Below are positions 1-9,475 of a stretch of 64,000 bases of DNA, piece by piece. Position numbers and translations under genes: made by a program. The notes beneath the pieces are model-generated. The model made no database searches. It saw only the letters and a program-made list of their open reading frames with translations, and was not told the origin of the DNA. Where the stretch lies: positions 310,001-374,000 of the forward strand of contig CANMOQ010000002.1 of NCBI GenBank assembly GCA_947499505.1, read 5' to 3'. The stretch comes from an uncultured Erythrobacter sp. (GTDB taxonomy: Bacteria > Pseudomonadota > Alphaproteobacteria > Sphingomonadales > Sphingomonadaceae). The first letter of the stretch is position 1. Each line of letters starts with the position of its first letter.

Positions 1-1
1 C

Positions 2-556
2 CACCGCATTTCATCCAACCCCCACCTCGCCTCAGCCATCGTGGAGTTGCTTCAGAAGCCCGATCTTCAAGCCGAAATGCGAGGGGAATGGCGATGTGTT
101 CGAGCAATAGCCTTCAACAAAACTCCCACCCGGAACTGGGCTCTTGGATGGCATCAGGACCGCACAATCGCTGTCAAATCAAGAATGGACACCAATGGTT
201 TTGGCCCATGGTCTGAGAAAGACGGCATAACGCATGTCGAGCCCCCATTCAGGTTGCTGGAACGCATGGTCACACTGAGGCTCCACCTTGATGATACAGG
301 TAAAGACAATGGCGCGCTTCTCGTTGCACCCGGCAGCCACCTCAATGGGCGCATTGCTGAAGGGCAAATTTGTGAGACTGTTGCTAGCAGGCACAGGATA
401 AGCTGTATCGCAGAAGCAGGTGACGGTTGGCTCTACGCGACCCCAATTCTCCATTCCTCTGGTCGTTCAGTCGGCAGCTCTGCTAGGCGAGTCCTCCATT
501 TAGACTTTCCCAAAGACCATTTGCCTGCCCCCCTGGAATGGCACGGGATCGACTAG
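2..556 (+). CDS. Phytanoyl-CoA dioxygenase-like protein (PhyH family), 5' end outside window
   Basis: Fe(II)/2-oxoglutarate-dependent dioxygenase-like C-terminal part. The reading frame is open from base 2 without a stop, so the gene starts upstream of the window; a GTG at 41 is only an internal candidate start. Visible family marks are the HxD metal motif in GWHQDRT, an ELLPGSH-like stretch (GALLVAPGSH) and a distal His in TPILHSSGRS followed by an Arg that would bind 2-oxoglutarate. The end is close to and convergent with murA, with 7 bases between stops. Substrate cannot be told. Family call is fairly secure; the specific role is unknown. Confidence 0.75.
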   Translation, partial: HRISSNPHLASAIVELLQKPDLQAEMRGEWRCVRAIAFNKTPTRNWALGWHQDRTIAVKSRMDTNGFGPWSEKDGITHVEPPFRLLERMVTLRLHLDDTGKDNGALLVAPGSHLNGRIAEGQICETVASRHRISCIAEAGDGWLYATPILHSSGRSVGSSARRVLHLDFPKDHLPAPLEWHGID

Positions 557-563
557 CTCATCC

Positions 564-1844
564 TCAATCGTCGACCCGCTCAATATCCGCGCCGACCAGC
601 TGAAGCTTCTCCTCCAGCCGCTCATAGCCGCGATCAAGGTGATAGATGCGGCGCACTGTCGTCTCGCCCTCCGCTGCGAGCGCCGCGATAATCAGGCTCA
701 TTGAAGCGCGCAGATCGGTTGCCATCACCTCGGCACCGGTCAGCTCTGAGGGGCCTTTCACAATTGCCGTGCGGCCTTCGGTCGAAATATCCGCGCTCAT
801 CCGGGACAGCTCCGGCACGTGCATGAAACGGTTTTCGAAGATCGTCTCTTTCAGCACGCTGGTGCCATGCGCCTTGCACAGCAGGCTCATCAATTGCGCC
901 TGCATGTCGGTGGCGAGGCCAGGGTAGGGCGCAGTGGTAAGATCAGTCGCTTTCAGCGGGCCGTCAGCGCGCACCGTCATGCCCCGCGCGTCCTCTTCGA
1001 TCTCCACCCCGATATTGCGCAGCGCATTATTGGTCGCTGTCATCTCGCTGGCATTGGCACCTTCCAGCCGCACTTCGCCGCCCGTAATCGCCGCCGCGCA
1101 GGCATATGAACCTGCCTCAATCCGGTCGGCCATCACCTTGTAGGTGGCGCCGTTGAGACGCTTAACACCGTGAATGGTCAGATCGGATGTGCCGATACCC
1201 TCGATCTCTGCGCCCATCGCGGTGAGCAGATTGCACAGGTCGACAATCTCTGGCTCACGCGCGGCGTTGAACAATCGGCTTGTGCCATTGGCCAGCACAG
1301 CCGCCATCAATGCGTTTTCTGTCGCCCCAACAGACACCACTGGGAAATCAAAGTCCCCGCCCGGTAGTCCGCCATCAGGGGCAATCGCTTTGACGTAGCC
1401 CTGCGCCAGCTCAATCTCTGCGCCGAACGCTTCAAGCGCCTTAAGGTGCAGGTCAATCGGGCGATTGCCGATTGCGCAGCCGCCAGGCATCGAAACCGTC
1501 GCTTCGCCCGCGCGCGCCAGCATTGGCCCAAGCACAAGAATCGAGGCGCGCATTTTGCGGACCAGATCATACGGCGCGACATTTGAGGTCAGGCGCTGAG
1601 CCTCAAAAGTGACGACGCGTCCAAAATCCTCCGGACGCTTGCCCTGAATGCTCACTGAGACACCGAATTGCCCCATCAAATGTTGGAACCCGTCAATATC
1701 GGCAAGCCGCGGCAAATTGCGCAATGTCATCGGCTCTTCGGTGAGCAAAGCGCACGGTATCAGCGTGAGCGCCGCGTTCTTCGCGCCAGAGATCGGAAGG
1801 GTTCCTGAAAGGCGATTGCCGCCCCGAATAAGCAATTTGTCCAT
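564..1844 (-). CDS. murA: UDP-N-acetylglucosamine 1-carboxyvinyltransferase MurA
   Basis: Transfers enolpyruvate from PEP to UDP-GlcNAc, the first committed cytoplasmic step of peptidoglycan synthesis. The 426-residue length is standard. Lys22-Asn23 sit in ISGAKNA near the N-terminus, and Cys123 in PGGCAIG is the catalytic Cys (E. coli Cys115), so the enzyme should be fosfomycin-sensitive in principle. It also has the RKMRAS loop just before it. ATG start at 1844. Transcribed away from galU with about 100 bases between the two starts, which must hold both promoters. Confidence 0.96.
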   Translation of the reverse strand: MDKLLIRGGNRLSGTLPISGAKNAALTLIPCALLTEEPMTLRNLPRLADIDGFQHLMGQFGVSVSIQGKRPEDFGRVVTFEAQRLTSNVAPYDLVRKMRASILVLGPMLARAGEATVSMPGGCAIGNRPIDLHLKALEAFGAEIELAQGYVKAIAPDGGLPGGDFDFPVVSVGATENALMAAVLANGTSRLFNAAREPEIVDLCNLLTAMGAEIEGIGTSDLTIHGVKRLNGATYKVMADRIEAGSYACAAAITGGEVRLEGANASEMTATNNALRNIGVEIEEDARGMTVRADGPLKATDLTTAPYPGLATDMQAQLMSLLCKAHGTSVLKETIFENRFMHVPELSRMSADISTEGRTAIVKGPSELTGAEVMATDLRASMSLIIAALAAEGETTVRRIYHLDRGYERLEEKLQLVGADIERVDD

Positions 1845-1946
1845 CGCTATGCCTTAGCCAAAAACACGTGGCGCGCAAACGGCATCTCCGCCCGCTATGC
1901 ACGCGCCAGTTGACGCGGCTCGCCATGCGTCCGTATCCCTTGGCCC

Positions 1947-2843
1947 ATGACCAATCACAATGCGACCACGCCAAAGCCGATTAAGAAGGCGGTTTTCCCC
2001 GTTGCCGGCCTTGGCACACGCTTCCTGCCCGCGACCAAAGCGATCCCGAAGGAATTGCTACCCATCGTTGATCGCCCGCTCATTCAATATGCGGTTGACG
2101 AGGCGCGCGAGGCGGGGATTGAGCAAATGATCTTCGTCACCGGCCGCGGCAAGACAGCGATCGTTGAGCATTTCGATGTCGCCTATGAGCTCGAAAGCAC
2201 AATGAGCGAGCGCGGCAAGGATATGGCCGTGCTGGAGCCGACCCGCGCCACTCCCGGCGACATCATCACCGTGCGCCAGCAAGTGCCGATGGGGCTTGGC
2301 CATGCGATCTGGTGCGCGCGCGCGATTGTCGGTGATGAGCCCTTCGCGATCTTCCTCCCTGATGAGCTGATGATCGGCAAGCAAGGCGGCAGCGGTTGCA
2401 TGAAGCAGATGGTCGATGCCTATCAGCAGACCGGCGGCAATCTGATCAGCGTGCTGGAGGTGCCGCGTGAGGAGGTTTCAAGTTACGGCGTGATCGATCC
2501 TGGGGCGGAGGACGGTGCGCTGACTGAAGTGCGCGGGCTGGTTGAGAAACCCCCGGTTGACGAAGCGCCGTCGAACAAGATCATCTCAGGCCGCTACATT
2601 CTCCAACCGGAGGTCATGCGCACGCTAGAAACGCAAGGCAAAGGCGCAGGAGGAGAGATCCAACTGACCGATGCGATGGCGAAGATGATCGGCTCACAGC
2701 CCTTCCATGCGGTGACCTTCGACGGTAAGCGCTATGATTGCGGCAGTAAATTGGGCTTTGTCGAAGCGACCCTGGCTCTCGCATTAGAGCGCGAAGATAT
2801 GGGCGCGGAAGTGCGCGCCATGGCCGAGCGCTTGCTACGCTAA
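1947..2843 (+). CDS. galU: UTP--glucose-1-phosphate uridylyltransferase GalU
   Basis: Makes UDP-glucose from glucose-1-phosphate and UTP for envelope polysaccharides and lipopolysaccharide. The 298 residues match the bacterial GalU length. The nucleotidyltransferase signature FPVAGLGTRFLPATKAIPKE is at residues 17-36, followed by PIVDRPLIQYAVDEA; FLPDE and the late YDCGSKLGFVEA segment are also present. Single gene, divergent from murA; both act in envelope precursor supply. Confidence 0.96.
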   Translation: MTNHNATTPKPIKKAVFPVAGLGTRFLPATKAIPKELLPIVDRPLIQYAVDEAREAGIEQMIFVTGRGKTAIVEHFDVAYELESTMSERGKDMAVLEPTRATPGDIITVRQQVPMGLGHAIWCARAIVGDEPFAIFLPDELMIGKQGGSGCMKQMVDAYQQTGGNLISVLEVPREEVSSYGVIDPGAEDGALTEVRGLVEKPPVDEAPSNKIISGRYILQPEVMRTLETQGKGAGGEIQLTDAMAKMIGSQPFHAVTFDGKRYDCGSKLGFVEATLALALEREDMGAEVRAMAERLLR

Positions 2844-2881
2844 TTCTGGACTTCGCAAGAGGCCCTGAACCCTAGACACCC

Positions 2882-2922
2882 CCAAACAAAACCTCCCGAT
2901 CAGCGTGAAGTCAACCGGGAGG
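2882..2922 (-). terminator. Probable intrinsic terminator after the flotillin gene
   Basis: On the minus strand a 7-bp stem (CCTCCCG pairing with CGGGAGG, 17-base loop, plus-strand 2892-2922) is followed directly by TTTTGTTT. This lies 43 bases past the flotillin stop and fits a rho-independent terminator. The T tract is interrupted and the loop is large, so strength is uncertain. Confidence 0.55.
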
Positions 2923-2964
2923 CGTTGCGAGTTATTGAAGACCAAGAGGCCTTCCTGATCGAGA

Positions 2965-4743
2965 CTATTCAGCCGGCTCTGGATTTGCACCGCTGCCGTC
3001 AGCCGGAGAAGCTTTCGGCTTTGGCGCGTGGTTCGCCTCCGCTTCAATGACCTGCTTCTCAACATCGCTGAGAACTTCCGTCAGCGTTGGCGTACCCCCG
3101 TCGCCGGTTTCCTGCGCAGCCGCTTCGACAAGTGATCCGAGCGAGGAACCATTAAGGCCCAACTCTTTCATCAGCCCGTCAAGCACCGGAGCCTGAGCGC
3201 GGTAGGCGAGTGCGGCGGAGACCGCATCGGTGGCAAGGTTCCCAGAACCGCCGCCTGTGCCGCCGCCATCATTGGCCGCGCCATTGCCAGAGCCGCCATT
3301 GGTGAGCCCGTCGACCTGAACGATCTTGATCGAGTCGATCGCTTCCATCGGTTTCGCGCTTTCACGGATAACCTCAGGCAGCACTTTGAGCAGAGCCAGC
3401 TTAGTCTGCAGACTGATCTGATCCATCGAGAGGATGTTGGCCGCCTCGTTGATCGCTTCCTGACCGGCTGCTTCGACTTCAAAGCGGACCCGGTCAGCCT
3501 CAGCGCGCAGAATTTCAGCATCCGCGTCACCTTTCGCCTCAAGCCGGGCTGCTTCAGCGCGGTTGGTCGCCGCGTCTTTTTCAGCTTCAGCCTCGACCTT
3601 GATGCCGATGGCTTCGCGCTCAGCAACCTTCGCTGCTTCGATCAGTTCGATCTTCTTCTGACGCTCGGCAATCTCGCTCTCACGAGAGGTTGCAACCTGC
3701 TCTTCAGCAGCCACCGCTTTGGCGCGGGCCGCGTCGGCCTCTGCCTTAGCCTGGCTTTCCTCACGGCTCTTGTTTTGAACCGCGATCTGCTGCTCTTGCC
3801 GGGCAATTTCGAGCGCTCGGGTCTGATCGATCCGGGCTTCCTCAACCAAGCGATCCGCTTCAATCTGCTGCGCATCGACCTGCTTTTTCGCTTCGATCTT
3901 TGCCGCATCGGCTTCGCGTTGGCGCTCGGCCTGCTCGCGGGCGATTTCCGCCATTTGAGCCGCACGGCGCACTTCAACTTCGCGTTCCTGCGCAAGCCGC
4001 GCATATTCCTGATCACGGCTAATTTCGAAAGATTTTGTATCGGCTTCGAGGTTCTTCGTTTCCATCTGAACCCGCGTGTCCTGCTCAATATCGTTGCGCA
4101 GTTTTTTGCGCGCTTCGATTTGCTCAGTCAGCTTGGTGAGACCTTCAGCGTCAAAAGCGTTGTTGGCGTTGAAGTGTTCAATGCTCGTCTGGTCCAGGCC
4201 AGTCAGCGAGACCGATTCGAGTTCCAGACCGTTCATCGCCAGATCGTTTGAGGAGACTTGCTGCACCTTTTGAACGAAGTCCGCGCGCTGTTCGTGCAGC
4301 TCGTTCATGCTCATACCCGCCGCAACGGAGCGCAGCGCGTCGACGAATTTACCCTCGACGAGGTCTTTGAGCATTTCTGGCTGCATGGTGCGCTGACCCA
4401 GGGTCTGCGCCGCCATCGCGATCGCTTCGGAGTCCGGACGGACGCGGACATAGAATTCCGCCTTCACATCAATCCGCAAACGGTCGAGCGTGATCAGCGC
4501 CTCTCCATCGCGGCGAACCACGGCGAGCACCAAAGTGTTCATGTTGACCGGCATGGTCTCGTGAAAAATCGGTAGTACCAGCGCGCCGCCATTCATCACG
4601 ACCTTCTCGCCGCCAACACCGGTCCGCACAAAGGCGATTTCCTTCGATGCCCTGCGGTAAAGCCGCATGAGGAAACCGATCACGATGATGAAGAACAACA
4701 GGCCTGCGCCTATCAGTATAGCTAAGTCTAAAAATTCTGGCAT
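2965..4743 (-). CDS. yqiK: Flotillin/SPFH-domain membrane protein (YqiK-like)
   Basis: 592 residues. A single N-terminal membrane segment (about residues 7-27, LAILIGAGLLFFIIVIGFLM) is followed by the SPFH/prohibitin domain to about residue 190, then a long charged Ala/Glu/Lys/Arg coiled coil (about 205-420) and a Gly/Asn-rich stretch (about 475-500) before a C-terminal tail. This is the flotillin layout; such proteins oligomerise at the inner membrane and organise lipid microdomains. It follows yqiJ on the same strand with a 37-base gap, the conserved yqiJ-yqiK pair. ATG at 4743 with CTCTCC (GGAGAG) just upstream supports the start. Confidence 0.88.
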   Translation of the reverse strand: MPEFLDLAILIGAGLLFFIIVIGFLMRLYRRASKEIAFVRTGVGGEKVVMNGGALVLPIFHETMPVNMNTLVLAVVRRDGEALITLDRLRIDVKAEFYVRVRPDSEAIAMAAQTLGQRTMQPEMLKDLVEGKFVDALRSVAAGMSMNELHEQRADFVQKVQQVSSNDLAMNGLELESVSLTGLDQTSIEHFNANNAFDAEGLTKLTEQIEARKKLRNDIEQDTRVQMETKNLEADTKSFEISRDQEYARLAQEREVEVRRAAQMAEIAREQAERQREADAAKIEAKKQVDAQQIEADRLVEEARIDQTRALEIARQEQQIAVQNKSREESQAKAEADAARAKAVAAEEQVATSRESEIAERQKKIELIEAAKVAEREAIGIKVEAEAEKDAATNRAEAARLEAKGDADAEILRAEADRVRFEVEAAGQEAINEAANILSMDQISLQTKLALLKVLPEVIRESAKPMEAIDSIKIVQVDGLTNGGSGNGAANDGGGTGGGSGNLATDAVSAALAYRAQAPVLDGLMKELGLNGSSLGSLVEAAAQETGDGGTPTLTEVLSDVEKQVIEAEANHAPKPKASPADGSGANPEPAE

Positions 4744-4780
4744 TTTCTCTCCTATGAGGTTCTAGATTCCTGGGCTGAGC

Positions 4781-5440
4781 CTAATTCAATTCGAGTAAGC
4801 GATTTTCATAGCGAATGGCGAAGAACGTTCCTTCTTCGCGGCGCACCAGCAGGACTGTTTCGCCTTCGCGCAATTCCGCGCTCGGATCATGGGGCTCAAC
4901 CATGACAAAATGAGGTTGTTTGAAACGATCGAGCACTTTGGCCCGCGCAGGTGAACCGGCGCGGGCAGTGCCCGTCTGGATGATCGCATCGCGCCTGATC
5001 AAGCTGCTCAGCCCGACCGCGCTCGTCTCATCCTTCGGCAGCAGTGCCCCAACAGGCCTGACGAAAGCAGCATTGGTGGGCACGGCGGCAATACCGGCAA
5101 GCGGCGCAGCCAGCCATGCGGGCAGTGGTGCCCCGAGCAAACCTGCGATCACGGACTGACCAATCACGCCAATTGACGCGAAGACCAGCAGCAGGCCCGC
5201 AAGCCAGATCAGGAAAGGCACACGCCCAAACCCAAGTAGGCTGAGCAACCCGTCCATAAATCCGCCGGATGTGATGGCCTCGATCCCGTCAGCATCGACA
5301 TCAACATCGAGGTCTAAATCGACGTCGACATCTGTCCCATCAAACATATCCGCCACGCCCACCACTTGCGCGATGGCAATGATTGCAAGCAGCATTAAAG
5401 CGACCGCAAATGGCAGGTTGTGTGTCTCAAGCAGGCTCAA
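4781..5440 (-). CDS. yqiJ: YqiJ-like inner-membrane NfeD/OB-fold protein
   Basis: Membrane partner of the flotillin downstream. Two or three hydrophobic segments (PFAVALMLLAIIAIAQVVGV, then FLIWLAGLLLVFASIGVIG and the following AGLLGAPLP...AGIAAVP stretch) precede a soluble beta-rich C-terminal domain of NfeD/OB-fold type ending near RYENRLLELN. I chose the TTG at 5440 because it gives a protein beginning with SLLETHNLPF, as YqiJ homologues do; an in-frame TTG at 5479 would add 13 non-conserved residues. Odd feature: a strip alternating Asp with Val/Leu between the first two membrane segments. Confidence 0.75.
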   Translation of the reverse strand: MSLLETHNLPFAVALMLLAIIAIAQVVGVADMFDGTDVDVDLDLDVDVDADGIEAITSGGFMDGLLSLLGFGRVPFLIWLAGLLLVFASIGVIGQSVIAGLLGAPLPAWLAAPLAGIAAVPTNAAFVRPVGALLPKDETSAVGLSSLIRRDAIIQTGTARAGSPARAKVLDRFKQPHFVMVEPHDPSAELREGETVLLVRREEGTFFAIRYENRLLELN

Positions 5441-5620
5441 CGACCCGTCGCTGCACCAGTAGCAACGCCTCTGTTCCAAGTTTTTCCCATGAACGCAGTG
5501 TTAACACATGTTGCAAGCAAATAACAGGAAAATCGTAACGACTGTCCGAATAATGCGCCAATACCATCGATATTGTTATGCAAACCTTGTTTTATTGCGA
5601 ATACTCCCCATATAAAGGGA

Positions 5621-6913
5621 TTAGGAGGCCGCAATTCGCAGCGGCAATTCCTTTAAACCGCCCACAAATGTCGACTTGGCGCGTTTGGCCTCTCCTGCTG
5701 GCTCAACACTCTCAATCCGGTCGAGCAGTTCTTCAAACAGAATGCGCATTTCAAGGCGCGCGAGATGCAAACCGAGGCACTGATGCGCGCCCGCGCCAAA
5801 GGCGAGATGCCGATTGGGAGAGCGGCCCGCGTCAAAGCGCCGCGGATCAGGAAACTGCGCCGGATCATGATTGGCCGCGACATAATTGATCATCAGCCAA
5901 TCGCCTTTACGGATCGTCTGCCCGCCCAGCTCCACATCCTCCGCCGCTGTGCGCATGAAATGCTGCACCGGAGAGGTCCAGCGAATCGCCTCCTCAACGA
6001 TCCCGGGCAGCAGGCTGCGGTTCGCTTTTACCCGCGCAAATTGCTCTGGATCATGGGCCAGCGCCATCATTGCGCCCGCCGTTGAAGCGCTGGTCGTGTC
6101 GTGCCCAGCCGCCGCCAGAATGATGTAATAGCCCATCATATCGCGGTCGTTGAGCGGCGCGCCATCAACGGTCGCATTGGCAATTACGCTCGCGACATCA
6201 CCTGTCGGCTTGGCCCGCTTCTGCGCGGTAATTCCGGCGAAATAGGCCTCAAAATCCCTCACCGCGCCAGCGACCAGCTGCGTGATCTGCTCCGGCGTCA
6301 TATTCGCCATGCCTGACTGGTTAAGATCATCATCCTGCCCGCCAAACATCTGCTGGGTCAACATCAGCATGCGCGGCTCGTCCTCTTCCGGAACGCCGAG
6401 GATCTGCATCACGACATGCAGGGGATAGGGCGCGGAGACGAGCTTTACAAAGTCAGCCTCTGGTCCAGCCGCAATCAGCCGGTCGACCGTCCGCTTAGCC
6501 AGGCTACGGATCTCCGCCTCTACCGTTCGCAGGTTCTTCGGCATGAACCATTCCTGCGTCAGCTTGCGGTATTTCATGTGGATCGGCGCATCGAAGGTGA
6601 CGAGGCTGGCGACCATATGTTCGCTGCCGCCGGTCATGGCCTTGGCAAACTCGATCCCCTCATTGAGCGAGAACACCACCGTTTGCGGATTGTTGAGAAA
6701 GGTCTGATTGTCTTTCGACACCTGCCTCACCGCGTCATAGCTGGTCACCAGCCAGAACGGCCGGTGGAAGCCCTCTTGCCCCTCAATCCAAACCACCGGC
6801 GCTTCCGCCCGGATCGTATCGAACCGGTCGAGCAGACTGTCCCATTCGGCATAGCTCGCCGGGTCAATAACGGCGCGGGCGAGCTCCGCGTCCAGAACCG
6901 GAGCGCTTGCCAT
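5621..6913 (-). CDS. Cytochrome P450, bacterial class I type
   Basis: 430-residue soluble heme monooxygenase. I-helix oxygen-binding motif AGHDTTS (269-275), K-helix ExxR (E308-R311) and heme-thiolate loop FGAGAHQCLG with Cys379 are intact. It needs a ferredoxin and reductase, neither adjacent. Its ATG overlaps the stop of the acyl-CoA ligase by one base (TGATG), so the two are translated together; the pair suggests oxidation and CoA activation of a hydrophobic acid such as a terpenoid, steroid side chain or fatty acid. The substrate is not shown by the sequence. Confidence 0.92.
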   Translation of the reverse strand: MASAPVLDAELARAVIDPASYAEWDSLLDRFDTIRAEAPVVWIEGQEGFHRPFWLVTSYDAVRQVSKDNQTFLNNPQTVVFSLNEGIEFAKAMTGGSEHMVASLVTFDAPIHMKYRKLTQEWFMPKNLRTVEAEIRSLAKRTVDRLIAAGPEADFVKLVSAPYPLHVVMQILGVPEEDEPRMLMLTQQMFGGQDDDLNQSGMANMTPEQITQLVAGAVRDFEAYFAGITAQKRAKPTGDVASVIANATVDGAPLNDRDMMGYYIILAAAGHDTTSASTAGAMMALAHDPEQFARVKANRSLLPGIVEEAIRWTSPVQHFMRTAAEDVELGGQTIRKGDWLMINYVAANHDPAQFPDPRRFDAGRSPNRHLAFGAGAHQCLGLHLARLEMRILFEELLDRIESVEPAGEAKRAKSTFVGGLKELPLRIAAS

Positions 6914-8460
6914 CAGGCCGCGCCCGCTTTTGCCTTGGCCTCATATTCATCGCGCAGCTCCCGCTTATAGAGCTTACCATTGGCCTCGCGCGGCAGATCG
7001 GGGCGGAAATCGAACAGCTTGGGCATTTTGATGCGCGCAAGGTTGGGCGCGATAAATTCGCGCAATTCCGCCTCGAGCTCTTCGCCAGCATCGCCCATAT
7101 CCACCGGCTGCACCACGGCGACAACCTTCTCGCCCAAATCAGGGCAAGGCGCGCCAATCACTGCGGCATCCATCACCTTCGCATGGGTTTGCAGCAGGTT
7201 TTCGACCTCCTGCGGATAGATATTAACCCCGCCAGAAATGATCATGTGGCTTTTCCTATCGGTCAGATAGAGGAAGCCGTCTGCATCTACATGGCCAATG
7301 TCGCCCAATGTCATCCACCCTTTGGGATGCATCGCCTCAGCGGTCTTGTCCGGATCGTTGTGATAGGTCGGCAGGATATCGTTCTCGAAATAGATCAGAC
7401 CGTCCTCGCCAGGACCAACCTCCTCGCCATCCGGCCCGCAGACATGCAGCTTGCCATGGATTGCGCGGCCCACACTGCCCGGGTGTGTCAGCCAGTCGGG
7501 CGCCTTCACCAAAGTCATGCCGATGCCTTCGCTGCCAGCGTAATATTCGTTCACGATCGGCCCCCACCACTCGATCATCTCGCGCTTGATCGGCACTGGG
7601 CACGGGGCGGCGGCGTGGAGCGCACGCTGGTGGCTGGAGAGATCGTACTTCGATCGCGTCTGCTCATCCAATTTCAGGAAGCGCACAAAATGGGTCGGCA
7701 CCCACTGGCTGTCAGTAATCTTGTATTTCTCGATCGCGGCAAGCGCATTTTCCGGATCGAACTTCTCCATCAACACAACCGTTCCGCCGAGCCGGTGGAC
7801 TGTCGAGCACCAGCCGATGGGCGCGGCGTGATAGAGCGGCGCCGGCGAAAGATAGATCATCGAGCCATCCGCCGGCATACCAGCGCCCATCATGCCCAGC
7901 GCCATGAGCGGATTGGGCGCCTGCGGATCGGGATCTTCTGGCGGCGCAGGTCGCACGCCCTTGGGCCGTCCGGTCGTCCCGCTGGAGTACAGCATCACCA
8001 GGCCAGCTGTCTGCTCAGCCAGTGGCTCTGTGCTTTGCGCGCTCAAGGCCGCGCCGAAATCCTGCGCATCGCCGCTGTCCATGATCAGCATGTCGAGATC
8101 GGGGCATTCCGCGCGCACCGTCTCCAGCACATCGGCGAATGCACCAGACGTGATCAGCAGCTTGGTCTCGCTGTCCTGCAAGATATAGGCAATCTCTGGT
8201 CCTGTCAGCCGGGTGGAGATCGGCACCAGCATGGTGCCCGCGCGCTGCGAACCCCAGATGATGGTGAAGTACTCCATCCGGTTTTCCAGCAGAACCGCAA
8301 AGGCTTGATCTGGGTTCACACCGCGCGCGCGCAGCAAATGCGCAAACTGGTTGGCCTGGCCCTCCATCTCGCCATAGGTCATCGTCTCACCGCTGCTCGC
8401 CATGATCACGGCGGCTTGGTCAGGGCGGTTTTGCGCATGCGCAATTGGATGCAGGCTCAT
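6913..8460 (-). CDS. Acyl-CoA synthetase (AMP-forming, ANL superfamily)
   Basis: Activates a carboxylic acid to its CoA thioester through an acyl-adenylate. The P-loop-like motif LYSSGTTGRPKGV is present, then YYAGSEG, a core Asp in GWMTLGDIGHVDADGFLYLTDR and the C-terminal Lys in PREANGKLYKREL. ATG at 8460 is chosen because GGGAGAGATATCA precedes it at Shine-Dalgarno spacing; this gives 515 residues. The frame could be opened 25 codons earlier but without a clear ribosome site. First gene of a coupled pair with the P450. Confidence 0.9.
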   Translation of the reverse strand: MSLHPIAHAQNRPDQAAVIMASSGETMTYGEMEGQANQFAHLLRARGVNPDQAFAVLLENRMEYFTIIWGSQRAGTMLVPISTRLTGPEIAYILQDSETKLLITSGAFADVLETVRAECPDLDMLIMDSGDAQDFGAALSAQSTEPLAEQTAGLVMLYSSGTTGRPKGVRPAPPEDPDPQAPNPLMALGMMGAGMPADGSMIYLSPAPLYHAAPIGWCSTVHRLGGTVVLMEKFDPENALAAIEKYKITDSQWVPTHFVRFLKLDEQTRSKYDLSSHQRALHAAAPCPVPIKREMIEWWGPIVNEYYAGSEGIGMTLVKAPDWLTHPGSVGRAIHGKLHVCGPDGEEVGPGEDGLIYFENDILPTYHNDPDKTAEAMHPKGWMTLGDIGHVDADGFLYLTDRKSHMIISGGVNIYPQEVENLLQTHAKVMDAAVIGAPCPDLGEKVVAVVQPVDMGDAGEELEAELREFIAPNLARIKMPKLFDFRPDLPREANGKLYKRELRDEYEAKAKAGAA

Positions 8461-8584
8461 TGATATCTCTCCCATGCGGCGCATTGAGGCCGTCAGTTGC
8501 GAGACGAAACCTAGCCTGCGCGGCGCAGCCCGCAAGTCAATTCGAAGAAAATTAGATGCCGTTGAACGAGCAGGGAGCGTACCA

Positions 8585-8615
8585 AGAAAAAAGGCGGCGG
8601 GATAACCCGCCGCCT
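8585..8615 (-). terminator. Strong intrinsic terminator after the M23 peptidase gene
   Basis: A perfect 10-bp GC-rich stem (AGGCGGCGGG with CCCGCCGCCT, 4-base loop; plus-strand 8592-8615) is followed on the minus strand by TTTTTTC. This is a textbook rho-independent terminator about 80 bases past the M23 peptidase stop. Confidence 0.9.
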
Positions 8616-8693
8616 ATGCTCGAACACCCTCTCCAATGTTCGATCCCGCCTTCAGCGGGGAAACTCTTAAAAGCGCGCTAAGCCGCCAAGGGC

Positions 8694-9395
8694 TTATTCG
8701 CCGCCGCGTCCTTCAAGGACGGCTTGGCGGTCAAACTGCTGCTGCGCCTGTGTCTCTACCATATAGGGAATAGGATTGACCGCAACCCCGTCGATCCGGA
8801 CTTCATAATGAAGGTGCGGACCAGTGGAGCGGCCGGTCGAGCCGACATAACCGATGATGTCGCCCTTTTTCACACGCTCACCAGCGGCAACCGCCAGTTT
8901 CGACATGTGAGCATAGCGTGTTTCAAGGTCAGCGCCGTGATCGATGCGGATGTAAAGGCCGTAGCTGGAGAACCACTGCGCCTTGCCAACGATACCGTCA
9001 GCGGTTGCGAAAATTGGGGTGCCCGTTGGCGCAGCAAGATCGACGCCTTTGTGAGCGCGGCGTTGGCGCAGCACCGGGTGATTGCGCATGCCATAGCCGC
9101 TTGTCAGTTTGAATCCGTCCAAAGGCATGCGTGATGGGATAGCGATGCTGGGCTGCTCGGTTGGAGCGTTTGGCCCTGCGCTATCAAGCGCCTGCCAATT
9201 GGCGAACAGCTGCCGGAATTGCACGTCGCCGCTCGTCAGATTGTCATCCTGAGCCGCGCGGATCGGTTCGCTAATGTCAACAGCAGCGTTAGCTGAACTG
9301 TTAGCTGAAGCTGGCGTTGCCGCAGCGATCGCCGCCATGCCAAATGCGCTCAAAGCAGCTTTAGCAATGTGACGCTTCGTAAGCGTTGTCATCAA
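8694..9395 (-). CDS. Secreted M23 (LytM) family metallopeptidase
   Basis: 233 residues with an N-terminal signal peptide (hydrophobic AKAALSAFGMAAIAAATPASA, cleavage after ASA). The LytM domain spans about 98-205: HKGVDLAAP supplies the first zinc ligands (His, Asp) and GPHLHYEV the HxH pair. Members cleave peptidoglycan cross-bridges or act as cell-wall remodelling factors in the periplasm; an active site this complete suggests a true endopeptidase. Monocistronic, ending at a strong terminator. MM at the start leaves a one-codon ambiguity. Confidence 0.9.
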   Translation of the reverse strand: MMTTLTKRHIAKAALSAFGMAAIAAATPASANSSANAAVDISEPIRAAQDDNLTSGDVQFRQLFANWQALDSAGPNAPTEQPSIAIPSRMPLDGFKLTSGYGMRNHPVLRQRRAHKGVDLAAPTGTPIFATADGIVGKAQWFSSYGLYIRIDHGADLETRYAHMSKLAVAAGERVKKGDIIGYVGSTGRSTGPHLHYEVRIDGVAVNPIPYMVETQAQQQFDRQAVLEGRGGE

Positions 9396-9475
9396 ATGAT
9401 GCCCTAAATTTCGGCGAAATGTCGCCCGATTTCGTGTCGAGAGGACTTATTCGGGCTCAAATCTTAAAGAGCAAC

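Noticed and set aside
6907..8463. 518-codon open frame on the plus strand
   Set aside because: It is antisense to the acyl-CoA ligase, which has all family motifs; the frame has no recognisable domain and arises from high GC.
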